From positions 4,119,001-4,183,000 of the forward strand of contig NZ_LT607733.1 in NCBI RefSeq assembly GCF_900091445.1: a stretch of DNA of 64,000 nucleotides, given 5' to 3'. Made by a program: the position numbers and the translations under genes. The stretch is from Micromonospora echinofusca (lineage in GTDB: Bacteria; Actinomycetota; Actinomycetes; Mycobacteriales; Micromonosporaceae). The notes below the pieces were generated by a model. That model was not told where the DNA came from and searched no databases. It saw nothing but the letters and a program-made list of their open reading frames with translations. Below, piece after piece: positions 7,819 to 15,870 of the stretch (position 1 is its first letter; every line of letters begins with the position of its first letter).

Positions 7819-9012
7819 TCAGCGCCGCTTGCCGCCACCAGGGCGGTTGCCACCGCCGCCGGCCGGCCGGCCGCCCCGGGCGCCGGTCGGGCGCTTCCCG
7901 GCGGGTCGGGCGCCCACTCGCGGCGCGGCGCCGGCCAGCGCGGCCGACTCCGGGTCGACCGACTCGTCGTCGGAATCGTCGGTACGGGGAGCGGCACCCT
8001 TCGGGGTGACCTCGCCACGGGCGACGGCGCCCCGGCGGGCCAGCACCCGCTTGTTGTGCGCCTGGATGCGCGGCTCGTAGTTCTTGAGCAGCACCAGCAG
8101 CGGCGTGGCCAGCAGGATCGAGGTCAGGAACGCCACCGCCATACCGACGAAGAGCACCAGGCCGAGGTCCTTCAGGGTGCCCGCGCCGAGCAGGCCGGCA
8201 CCGATGAAGAGCAGACCGCCCACCGGCAGCAGCGCGACCACCGAGGTGTTCAGCGACCGCATGAGGCTCTGGTTGATGGCCAGGTTGGCCGCCTCGCCGT
8301 ACGTCTGGTTGTTGTTGGCGGTGATGCCGCGCGTGTTCTCCTGCACCTTGTCGAAGACCACCACCACGTCGTAGAGCGCGAAGCCCAGGATCGTGAGGAA
8401 GCCGATGACCGTCGACGGGGTGACCTCGAAGCCGACCAGCGAGTAGATGCCGGCGGTGAGGATCAGGTTCATGATCAGCGAGGTGACGGCGGCGACCGCC
8501 ATCCGCCACTCGAAGCGCAGGATCAGATAGATCATCACCACCGCGATGAAGATGACCAGACCGAGCAGCGCCCGGGAGGTGACCTGGCTGCCCCACGCCT
8601 CGCTGACCTGGTTGCCGCTGATGGTGGTGGCGTCGATGCCGAACTCGTCGGCGATCTCGGTCTTGACGGCGTTGGCCTGCTCGGTGTCGAGCTGGGTGGT
8701 CCGCACCTCGTAGAACTCGCCGCCGGTGCCGCCGACCTTCTGCGTGGTGACGACCTTGGCGTCGTCGCCGGCCGCGGCCAGGGCCTCCTGGACCTTCACC
8801 TCGGTCTGCTCCAGCGTGCCAACGCTGGCCGGGATCTGGAACGAGTTGCCGCCGGCGAACTCGATGCCGAGGCTGAAACCGCGCAGCCCGAAGCTGAGTA
8901 GCGCCAGCAGGACCAGGGCGAGCGCCGCGCCGAACCAGACCTTGCGCCGGCCGATGATGTCGAGGCCGGCCTCGCCGCGGTAGAGGCGGCTCGCGAGACC
9001 ATTCTTTGCCAT
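7819..9012 (-). CDS. secF: Protein translocase subunit SecF
   Basis: A 397-residue RND-type accessory subunit of the Sec translocon, which with SecD uses the proton gradient to help pull proteins across the membrane. Seen: N-terminal helix after DIIGRRKVWFGAALALVLLA, the periplasmic P4-like part with GIEFAGGNSFQI, then five helices with FEWRMAVAAVTSLIMN, ILGFALYDVVVVFDKVQEN (conserved Asp) and LNTSVVALLPVG. The C-terminal 70 residues are a Gly/Arg/Pro-rich basic tail, longer than in most bacteria but common in actinobacteria. One base separates its start codon from the secD stop. Member of the yajC-secD-secF operon. Confidence 0.95.
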   Translation of the reverse strand: MAKNGLASRLYRGEAGLDIIGRRKVWFGAALALVLLALLSFGLRGFSLGIEFAGGNSFQIPASVGTLEQTEVKVQEALAAAGDDAKVVTTQKVGGTGGEFYEVRTTQLDTEQANAVKTEIADEFGIDATTISGNQVSEAWGSQVTSRALLGLVIFIAVVMIYLILRFEWRMAVAAVTSLIMNLILTAGIYSLVGFEVTPSTVIGFLTILGFALYDVVVVFDKVQENTRGITANNNQTYGEAANLAINQSLMRSLNTSVVALLPVGGLLFIGAGLLGAGTLKDLGLVLFVGMAVAFLTSILLATPLLVLLKNYEPRIQAHNKRVLARRGAVARGEVTPKGAAPRTDDSDDESVDPESAALAGAAPRVGARPAGKRPTGARGGRPAGGGGNRPGGGKRR

Positions 9013-9013
9013 C

Positions 9014-10939
9014 TCAGGCCTCCTTCACACGCTGGTTGCGCGGCTTGGCCGGCTCGGCCGTCCGCGGCGGGAGCGCCCGACCGAGGCCGCTGACCCGTGG
9101 GGACAGGAACGCGGAGGTGCGGGCGAACATCGTCATGATCGGGTGCCGGAAGAGGAAGACCACGACCAGGTCCAGCACCGTGGCCAGGCCGAGGGCGAAG
9201 GCGAAGCCCTTCACCGCGCCGACCGAGACCACGTAGAGCACCACCGCCGACATCAGCGTGATCGCGTTGGCCGAGATGATCGTGCGGCGGGCCCGGATCC
9301 AGGCGCGCGGCACCGCGCTGCGCGGGCTGCGGCCCTCCCGGATCTCGTCCTTGAGCCGCTCGAAGTAGATGACGAACGAGTCCGCCGCCACACCTAGCGA
9401 GACGATCATGCCGGCGATGCCGGCGAGGGTGAGGGTGAAGCCGATCTGCCGGCCGAGCACCACCAGCGCGCCGAAGACCAGCAGCGCCGAGAGGATCAGG
9501 CTCAGGAAGATGACCGAGCCGAGCAGGCGGTAGTAGAAGAACGAGTAGATGATGACCAGCGCCATGCCGATGCCCGCCGCGAGCAGGCCGGCCCGCAGGT
9601 GGCTGGCGCCCAGGGTGGCGGTGACGTTCTGCTGCTCCTGCGGCTCGAAGGTCACCGGCAGCGCGCCGTAGCGCAGCTGGCCGGCCAGGGCGCTGGCGTC
9701 CTTCTGGGTGAAGTTGCCGGTGATCTGCGAGTTGCCCGTCAGCACGCCCTGGATCTCGGGCGAGGAGACGATCTCGTTGTCGAGCACGACGGCGACGCGG
9801 CACTTGCCGTCCTGGCCGAGGGCGGTGGCGTCGCAGGCCTGGCCCGTGTTGTTGAACGCCTCGCGGGTCAGGTTGGTCCACTTGTCCTGGCCGGGACCGG
9901 AGAAGTCGAGGCTGACGACCCACTGGCTGGTCTGGTCCAGCACCGCGCTGGCGTCCTCGACGTCGGTGCCGAGCACCTTCGCCTGGTCGAGCAGGTACTT
10001 CGCGGCGCCGTCCTCGCAGGCCACCACCTGCTGGTCGGGGGCGGAGATGGAGGCCGGCGGGCGCTTGTCGAGCTGGGCGCAGCCGATCTGCGGCACGTTG
10101 AACTGCATCGCCGCCGGCAGCACCGCGACCTCACGCGCGTCGAGGCCCGCGAACGGCTTGAGCTTCTCCGCCAGCGACGGGTCGGCGGACAGGTCGGCCG
10201 GGGCCTGGAGACCGCTCGCGGCGGCCCAGGCGGCGGCGCCGACCTTCTGCTCGACGGCCTTGCGCTGCTCCTCGACGCTCTGCGGCACCGGCTCGGCGCT
10301 GGCGCTCGGCGTCGGGGTGGCGGCCGACGGGGTGGCGCTCGGCGCGGCCGACGCGCTGGCGCTCGGGGCCGGGGCCATGCCGCCCTGGCCGCCGCTCGGC
10401 GACGCGGTCGCCTTCGGCGCGGCGCTGCCCGACGGGGCGGCGCTGCCGGAGGGCTTCGCGCTGCCCGACGGGGCCGGGGTCGCGCTGCCGGAGGGGGCCG
10501 GGGTGGCGGCGGGCGGCGGGGCGGTGGCCGCGCCGCTGCCGTCGGCGGCCTTGAGGACCTTGCGGAAGCGCAGCTCGGCGGCGCTGCCCACCTCGGTCAA
10601 GTCGCGGTTCTCACCGGGCAGGGAGATCACGATGTTGCGGTTGCCCTCGGTGACCACCTCGGCCTCGGCGACGCCGAAGGCGTTGACGCGGCTCTCGATG
10701 ATCTGGCGGGCCTCTTCGAGGTTCTCCGCCGTGGGGGGCCGGCCGTCGACGCTGTTGGTCGCCTCCAGCGTCAGCCGGGTGCCGCCGACGAGGTCCAGGC
10801 CGAGCTTGGGCTCGAGCCGGTCCTTCAAGCCGCCGCTGGCGCCGCCCGCGAAGAACACCAAAAGATAGAGGACGACGAAGATGAGCCCGAGCACGGCCAG
10901 TTGCCGTCCGGGGCGCATCTGTCCCTGAGGTGGTGCCAC
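9014..10939 (-). CDS. secD: Protein translocase subunit SecD
   Basis: A 641-residue partner of SecF. N-terminal membrane helix (AVLGLIFVVLYLLVFF), periplasmic domain with KLGLDLVGGTRLTLEA, then a long Pro/Ala/Ser/Thr low-complexity stretch at about residues 140-220 (repeated PAPSGSA-type units), followed by the conserved head domain ending in GNFTQKDASALAGQLRYGALP and five membrane helices with GVAADSFVIYFERLKDE, the conserved proton-path aspartate region. The low-complexity insert sits in the external domain and is typical in kind for actinobacterial SecD. GTG 10939 was chosen over upstream in-frame codons because it sits directly before the conserved start APPQGQMRPGRQLAV. Confidence 0.94.
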   Translation of the reverse strand: MAPPQGQMRPGRQLAVLGLIFVVLYLLVFFAGGASGGLKDRLEPKLGLDLVGGTRLTLEATNSVDGRPPTAENLEEARQIIESRVNAFGVAEAEVVTEGNRNIVISLPGENRDLTEVGSAAELRFRKVLKAADGSGAATAPPPAATPAPSGSATPAPSGSAKPSGSAAPSGSAAPKATASPSGGQGGMAPAPSASASAAPSATPSAATPTPSASAEPVPQSVEEQRKAVEQKVGAAAWAAASGLQAPADLSADPSLAEKLKPFAGLDAREVAVLPAAMQFNVPQIGCAQLDKRPPASISAPDQQVVACEDGAAKYLLDQAKVLGTDVEDASAVLDQTSQWVVSLDFSGPGQDKWTNLTREAFNNTGQACDATALGQDGKCRVAVVLDNEIVSSPEIQGVLTGNSQITGNFTQKDASALAGQLRYGALPVTFEPQEQQNVTATLGASHLRAGLLAAGIGMALVIIYSFFYYRLLGSVIFLSLILSALLVFGALVVLGRQIGFTLTLAGIAGMIVSLGVAADSFVIYFERLKDEIREGRSPRSAVPRAWIRARRTIISANAITLMSAVVLYVVSVGAVKGFAFALGLATVLDLVVVFLFRHPIMTMFARTSAFLSPRVSGLGRALPPRTAEPAKPRNQRVKEA

Positions 10940-11195
10940 GGCTGTCCTGTCTCCCTGTACGGTCGCGCCGCTGGTGCGGCGGGTGTCGGCCGGTCCGGCC
11001 GGCGGGTCCGACGGGCCGGCGTCGGAGGCCGGCATCCGGCTCCGGGGCTCGGCGCGGGGGCGCCGGGCGGAACGGGACGAGCCGGCTTCCGGCGTCGGGC
11101 CCACTATCCAGTTTTCTCGTCGCCTCCGCTGCCCCGTCGGGGGAAGTCGTCACCGGAGTGCGGCGACCACCACCCCGTGCGGGCGGGAGCGACCG

Positions 11196-11540
11196 TCACT
11201 CCTTGACGACGTCCGCGTCCTCGGTGACCGGCTCGTCAGCCGGGCGCTCCGCCTGGCTGACCACCCGGGCGATGGCCGGACGGGCGTAGCGGGTCTGCAC
11301 ACCGGGCGCGACCTCGAGCAGGACGGTGTCGTCGTCCACGCCGGTGACCGTGCCGTAGAGCCCACCGATCGTGACCACCTCGTCGCCGGGGGCGAGGGCG
11401 GACTGCATGGACTCCGCCTCACGGCGGCGCTTCTGCTGGGGGCGGATCATCATGAAGTACATGACGCCGAAGAGCAGAGCGATCATGAGGATCGGCGTCA
11501 GGCTGCCGGCACCCCCGCCGCCCTCTGCTGCGTAAAGCAC
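11196..11540 (-). CDS. yajC: Preprotein translocase subunit YajC
   Basis: A 114-residue single-pass membrane protein of the SecDF-YajC complex. Seen: LTPILMIALLFGVMYFMMIRP as the membrane helix, QQKRRREAESMQSAL, and the YajC core GDEVVTIGGLYGTVTGVDDD. The acidic C-terminus (EDADVVKE) is typical. GTG 11540 has GGGAAGG nine bases upstream; the ATG at 11558 would lie before this site. The 256-base gap to secD downstream holds no gene I can support. First gene of the sec operon, just downstream of ruvB. Confidence 0.9.
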   Translation of the reverse strand: MLYAAEGGGGAGSLTPILMIALLFGVMYFMMIRPQQKRRREAESMQSALAPGDEVVTIGGLYGTVTGVDDDTVLLEVAPGVQTRYARPAIARVVSQAERPADEPVTEDADVVKE

Positions 11541-11678
11541 GGTGAAAGACCTTCCCATTGGCCGCCGTCCCGGCGCGGGCGCGCCGGAGCGGAGGCGGAT
11601 TCTCACGTCCTGTACAGACCGGCGCGAGTCTAATCCCTGCACCTGGGAACGCCGAATGCGGCACAGATCACGTTCACA

Positions 11679-13757
11679 TCACGGCTGATCGGCGTCCACC
11701 GAGAACAGATCGGGCACGGGAGGGGCATCCGTGCCGAATGTACCATTCGGGGGCGTACGGCCCAGGTGCCGCCAGGCGGCCTCGGTGGCGACCCGGCCCC
11801 GGGGCGTACGGGCCAGCAGGCCGGCCCGGACCAGGAACGGCTCGCAGACCTCCTCCACCGTGTCGGGCTGCTCGCCCACCGCCACCGCCAGGGTGGACAG
11901 GCCGACCGGCCCGCCCCGGAACGAGTCGACCAGCGCGGTCAGCACCGCCCGGTCCAGCCGGTCCAGCCCCAGCGCGTCGACGTCGTACACCGTGAGGGCG
12001 GCCCGGGCGGTCTCCAGGGTGACCACGCCGTCGGCCCGGACCTCGGCGAAGTCGCGGACCCGCCGCAGCAGCCGGTTGGCGATGCGGGGCGTGCCCCGGG
12101 AGCGGCCGGCCACCTCGGCGGCGCCGTCGTCGGTGATCGGCACGCCGAGGATCCGGGCCGAGCGGCGCAGCAGCACCTCCAGGTCGGCCGGCGAATAGAA
12201 GTCGAGGTGCGCGACGAAGCCGAACCGGTCGCGCATCGGGCCGGTGAGCAGGCCGGAGCGGGTGGTCGCGCCGACCAGCGTGAACGGCTCGACGTCCAGC
12301 GGGATCGCCGTCGCGCCCGGACCCTTGCCGACGATCACGTCGACCCGGAAGTCCTCCATCGCGCTGTAGAGCAGTTCCTCGGCCGGCTTGGCGATGCGGT
12401 GGATCTCGTCGATGAAGAGGACGTCGCCCTCCGCGAGACTGGTCAGGATCGCCGCCAGGTCGCCCGAGCGCTCGATCGCCGGGCCGCTGGTCACCCGGAT
12501 GCCCGAGCCCAGCTCGGCGGCGACGATGTTGGCCAGGGTCGTGTTGTGGACGACGAGGTCGTTCACGGTGAAGGTGTGGTCGCCGTCGACCGTGAGGCAT
12601 CGGCATTCGTGCAGGCCCGCGGGCTCTACGGAAGCGACGCGATCGGCGGCGAGCCGCTCCTCGAAGCGATCGCGTCGAGGGGCCCACTCCGCAAGCCTCA
12701 GGCCTCGCTCGCCGATCACCGTGACGCGCTGCACGAACCTGGCGACGTCGTCCTGGCTCGTGATGCTCAGCCGCCACGACTCGTGCGGTCTGCCCTGGTA
12801 GCGGCCCCGCTTGAGTTTCAGACGTGACTGGACGCCGATGCGCAGCAGGAGGTGCTGGACATCCGCGAGCAGGTCCCGCGAGACGCTGTAATATTCGACG
12901 ACCAGGTCGTAGCGGTCGCGGCCGCGTCGGCTGACCGTTCCGTCGCAGGCGAAGTAGGCACCGAGAAACGCCGCCACCTGCCACGTGTCACCGCGGTAGA
13001 CGAACTCGGGCACGCGCTTCTGCCAGGCGTTCTTGTCCAGCAGACCGTGCTCGGCCAACCAGGGCCGCAGGCCCGAGACGCGGACGAGCGAGCTCCGGGC
13101 GCTGTTGGGCCTGGTGTGGTGGACCAGGCCCAACCGATCACAGGTCGAGCGGAAGTCGGCGAGGACGTCCTCGTCGCCGCCGGTGAAGGTGACCTGGTTG
13201 GTCGTGCAGCCGTCCCCGACGAGGTAGCCCGCGAGCTTGTGCTCGCTGGTGTCCTCGGTACCGTCGGCGACCAGGTCGGGACGGAGCACGTTGGCGAGGA
13301 AGTCGTTCCCGGTGAGGTCCCCGGCCTTCGTCCACCCTTCGGTGGTCCAGAAGGGGTGGTCCGGAGCGGCGACGACCTCCCGGCCGCTGGTCGTCCGGAT
13401 CCGGACCGAGTCCAACTCGCCCTGCTCGTGGACGGCGGTCACCGTCGCCCCCTCGCCGGTGCGGGTGATGACCCGGTCACCGACGACGATGTCGCCCAGG
13501 CGGCGTCGAGAGCCATCCTCCAGCAGCACCAGGGCGTCGACGGACACCGGCTTACCCAAGCCGGGCGGCCCCGACAGGAGGATGTGGTCGGGCGGGGAGC
13601 CGCGCCGCATCGCGCCCTGGAGCAGCAGGTCGAGCTGGTCGCGCACGCGGTGCTGGGCGATGAACTCCTCCAGCCGCTTCGGCCGTACGGTGGCCTCCGC
13701 GTCCAGGTCGGCGTCGTGCACGTAGGCGGAGACCAGCCCGCCGTCGGGGCCCGTCAC
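11679..13757 (-). CDS. ruvB: RuvB Holliday-junction helicase interrupted by an in-frame intein
   Basis: A 692-residue precursor. Removing 336 residues leaves a 356-residue RuvB, the usual length. RuvB is the AAA+ motor that drives Holliday-junction branch migration with RuvA. The extein shows [27 protein letters not shown] (Walker A, residues 63-69), then after the insert [20 protein letters not shown] (Walker B), [18 protein letters not shown] and a C-terminal winged helix ([12 protein letters not shown]). The intein splits the Walker A motif between Lys and Thr, so no ATPase can form without protein splicing. GTG 13757 overlaps the ruvA stop by four bases, indicating translational coupling in ruvC-ruvA-ruvB. 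Confidence 0.95.
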   Translation of the reverse strand: MTGPDGGLVSAYVHDADLDAEATVRPKRLEEFIAQHRVRDQLDLLLQGAMRRGSPPDHILLSGPPGLGKPVSVDALVLLEDGSRRRLGDIVVGDRVITRTGEGATVTAVHEQGELDSVRIRTTSGREVVAAPDHPFWTTEGWTKAGDLTGNDFLANVLRPDLVADGTEDTSEHKLAGYLVGDGCTTNQVTFTGGDEDVLADFRSTCDRLGLVHHTRPNSARSSLVRVSGLRPWLAEHGLLDKNAWQKRVPEFVYRGDTWQVAAFLGAYFACDGTVSRRGRDRYDLVVEYYSVSRDLLADVQHLLLRIGVQSRLKLKRGRYQGRPHESWRLSITSQDDVARFVQRVTVIGERGLRLAEWAPRRDRFEERLAADRVASVEPAGLHECRCLTVDGDHTFTVNDLVVHNTTLANIVAAELGSGIRVTSGPAIERSGDLAAILTSLAEGDVLFIDEIHRIAKPAEELLYSAMEDFRVDVIVGKGPGATAIPLDVEPFTLVGATTRSGLLTGPMRDRFGFVAHLDFYSPADLEVLLRRSARILGVPITDDGAAEVAGRSRGTPRIANRLLRRVRDFAEVRADGVVTLETARAALTVYDVDALGLDRLDRAVLTALVDSFRGGPVGLSTLAVAVGEQPDTVEEVCEPFLVRAGLLARTPRGRVATEAAWRHLGRTPPNGTFGTDAPPVPDLFSVDADQP
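12543..13550 (-). mobile_element. RuvB intein with LAGLIDADG homing endonuclease, Pro at position 1
   Basis: 336 residues, from Pro (codon CCG at 13548-13550) to Asn (12543-12545), with Thr as the first downstream extein residue. Splicing blocks: A-like [21 protein letters not shown]-like [17 protein letters not shown]-like [18 protein letters not shown]-like DLVVHN. The N-terminal nucleophile Cys/Ser is absent. A Trp follows the block B His (DHPFW) and a Cys sits in block F (CRCLTV). These fit class 3 inteins, which use the block F Cys as first nucleophile and favour P-loop sites. The endonuclease motifs LAGYLVGDG (residues 106-114) and [10 protein letters not shown] (195-204) both keep an acidic residue. 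The Thr I recall in the class 3 signature just before the penultimate His is Val here. Confidence 0.93.
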
Positions 13758-14356
13758 CGGGTGCGACCCAGCAGCCGGATGGCCTGCTTGAGCAGGACCG
13801 GCACCGGCGGGACGTCACCGTCGACGGTCTCCGCCACCGCGGCCACCGCCTGGTCGGCCTGCCCGGCCGTCCAGCCGAGCCCGACCAGCGCCTGCCGGAC
13901 CTGCTCGGGCCAGGCCCCACCGGTGACCCCGGCCGCGCCGTCGGCGCCGACCGGCACCGGGCCGACACGGTCACGCAGCTCCAGCACCAGGCGCTCCGCG
14001 CCCTTCTTGCCGATGCCGGGCACCCGGGTCAGCGCGGCGGTGTCGGCGTTGGCGATCGCCTTGCGCACCGCGTCCGGGGTGTGCACGGCGAGCACCGCCT
14101 GGGCCAGCCGGGGGCCGACGCCGCTGGCGGTCTGGAGCAGCTCGAACAGCTGCTTGGCGTCGTCGTCGGCGAAGCCGTAGAGGGTCAGCGAGTCCTCCCG
14201 CACGACCAGGCTGGTGGCCAGCCGGGCGGGCTGGCCGATCCGCAGGTCGGCGAGGGTGCCGGGGGCGCACTGCACCGCCAGGCCCACCCCGCCGACCTCC
14301 ACCACGGCGTGGTCCGGACCGGTCGCGGTCACCACCCCGCGCACGCTGGCGATCAT
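13754..14356 (-). CDS. ruvA: Holliday junction branch-migration protein RuvA
   Basis: A 200-residue DNA-binding subunit that forms the tetramer holding the four-way junction. Seen: [20 protein letters not shown] (OB fold), [20 protein letters not shown], two helix-hairpin-helix motifs ([12 protein letters not shown] and [18 protein letters not shown]), a linker, and C-terminal domain III ([15 protein letters not shown]) that contacts RuvB. ATG 14356 has a GAGGAGGAG site and overlaps the ruvC stop by four bases; its own stop overlaps the ruvB GTG. Standard length. Confidence 0.95.
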   Translation of the reverse strand: MIASVRGVVTATGPDHAVVEVGGVGLAVQCAPGTLADLRIGQPARLATSLVVREDSLTLYGFADDDAKQLFELLQTASGVGPRLAQAVLAVHTPDAVRKAIANADTAALTRVPGIGKKGAERLVLELRDRVGPVPVGADGAAGVTGGAWPEQVRQALVGLGWTAGQADQAVAAVAETVDGDVPPVPVLLKQAIRLLGRTR

Positions 14357-14880
14357 CTGGCTCCTCCTCGTCGTACCCGGTCGGCCGCGGCGGCCAGCTT
14401 GGAGCGCGTCCCGCCGCGCCACACGTGACAGATGGCCAGGGCGAGGGCGTCGGCGGCGTCGGCCGGCTTCGGCGGCTCGGCCAGCCGCAGCAGCCGGGTC
14501 ACCATGGCGGTCATCTGCGCCTTGTCGGCCTGACCGGAACCGGTCACGGCCGCCTTCACCTCGCTGGGCGTGTAGGTCTGCACGGGCAGCCCGGCGCGGG
14601 CGCCGGCGAGCACGGCGATCCCGCTGGCCTGGGCGGTGCCCATCACCGTACGGACGTTGTGCTGGCTGAAGACCCGCTCCACCGCGACGCTGTCGGGCCG
14701 GTGCTCGGCGACCAGGTCGGTGAGCGAGCGGTCCAGGTGCAGCAGGCGCAGCGGCAGCTCGTCGGCCGGGTCGGTGTAGACGACGTAGTAGGCGACCAGC
14801 GTGCAGGGCCGCCCCGGCACTCCCTCGACCACGCCGACCCCGCACCGGGTCAGCCCCGGGTCGACGCCCAGCACCCGCAC
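14353..14880 (-). CDS. ruvC: Crossover junction endodeoxyribonuclease RuvC
   Basis: A 175-residue Holliday-junction resolvase. The acidic catalytic residues are in [12 protein letters not shown] (Asp), [14 protein letters not shown] (Glu) and [15 protein letters not shown] (two Asp). The GTG at 14880 follows GGAGGCGGC. First gene of the ruvC-ruvA-ruvB unit; the ATGA overlap with ruvA indicates coupling. In many actinobacteria yebC lies immediately upstream, but here yebC is 27.7 kb away, so the conserved order has been split. Confidence 0.95.
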   Translation of the reverse strand: MRVLGVDPGLTRCGVGVVEGVPGRPCTLVAYYVVYTDPADELPLRLLHLDRSLTDLVAEHRPDSVAVERVFSQHNVRTVMGTAQASGIAVLAGARAGLPVQTYTPSEVKAAVTGSGQADKAQMTAMVTRLLRLAEPPKPADAADALALAICHVWRGGTRSKLAAAADRVRRGGAR

Positions 14881-15073
14881 GCCGCCTCCTCCCCCAGCCG
14901 TCAGCAGTACGTGTGTTCGACACCCTACCGAGCCGGGCGACACCCCGCCGCCGGGGACACGCCGGGCGTGCCGACACGCCGCCCGGGGAGCGCGGCAGCC
15001 ACACACTCCGGCCGCCGAGTATGTGTCGTCGGCCCATGTGCGCCCGCATACACAGCTCGTAACTTCATGCGCC

Positions 15074-15856
15074 ATGACGGCAGAACCCGTGGCGGTCCCC
15101 CACGTCGTACACGTCGACCTCGCTGGTCGTACCGCCCTGGTGACCGGGGGCGGCAGCGGCATCGGCCGGGCGTGCGCCCTGCGGCTGGCCGCCGCCGGCG
15201 CCGACGTCCTGGTGGTGGACCGCAACATCGAGGCGGCCAAGGCGGTGGCGGCGGAGGCCGGCGGGCGGGCCGAGGGCGTGGACCTGGCCGACCCGGACGC
15301 GGTGGACCGGCTCGACGCCGACGTGGACATCGTGGTGAACAACGCGGGCCTGCAACACGTGGCGCCGGTGCAGGAGTTCCCGGCGGAGCGCTTCGCCCAC
15401 CTGCACCGGGTGATGGTGGAGGCGCCGTTCCTGATCATCCGCCGGGCCCTGCCGCACATGTACGCCCAGGGCTGGGGCCGGATCGTGAACATCTCCTCTG
15501 TGCACGGGCTGCGCGCCTCGCCGTACAAGTCGGCGTACGTCTCCGCCAAGCACGCGCTGGAAGGGCTGTCGAAGGTGGTCGCGCTGGAGGGCGCCCCGCA
15601 CGGTGTCACCGCCAACTGCGTCAATCCGGCGTACGTGCGCACGGCGCTGGTGGAGAGCCAGATCGCCGACCAGGCCGCCAGCCACGGCATCCCCGAGGCC
15701 GAGGTGGTCGAGAAGATCATGCTGGCGCGGGCGGCGATCAAGCGGCTGATCGAGCCGGAGGAGGTGTCCGAGCTGGTGGCGTACCTCTGCTCCCCGCCGG
15801 CGGCGTTCATCACGGGCGCGTCCATCGCGCTCGACGGGGGCTGGACGGCCAACTAG
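15074..15856 (+). CDS. 3-hydroxybutyrate dehydrogenase-type short-chain dehydrogenase
   Basis: A 260-residue SDR. The nucleotide-binding loop TGGGSGIG sits at about residues 24-31, with NNAG, catalytic Ser in [12 protein letters not shown] and Tyr/Lys in [11 protein letters not shown]. The segment [15 protein letters not shown] and the C-terminal [14 protein letters not shown] match D-beta-hydroxybutyrate dehydrogenases, which interconvert 3-hydroxybutyrate and acetoacetate with NAD. Other SDR substrates cannot be excluded. ATG 15074 is the first codon before conserved sequence. The next gene, a GAF/PucR-type regulator, starts within 15 bases and is probably its regulator. Confidence 0.82.
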   Translation: MTAEPVAVPHVVHVDLAGRTALVTGGGSGIGRACALRLAAAGADVLVVDRNIEAAKAVAAEAGGRAEGVDLADPDAVDRLDADVDIVVNNAGLQHVAPVQEFPAERFAHLHRVMVEAPFLIIRRALPHMYAQGWGRIVNISSVHGLRASPYKSAYVSAKHALEGLSKVVALEGAPHGVTANCVNPAYVRTALVESQIADQAASHGIPEAEVVEKIMLARAAIKRLIEPEEVSELVAYLCSPPAAFITGASIALDGGWTAN

Positions 15857-15870
15857 TGGCAAGCCGCACA

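Noticed and set aside
11679..13757. RuvB as a fusion with a separate DNA-binding protein
   Set aside because: The insert divides Walker A exactly between Lys and Thr, ends in His-Asn and contains LAGLIDADG motifs, which identifies an intein, not a domain fusion.
14425..15870. An N-terminal extension of the GAF regulator into the ruvC/dehydrogenase region
   Set aside because: The extension overlaps ruvC and the dehydrogenase gene in other frames and is low-complexity; the GAF protein starts near 15871.
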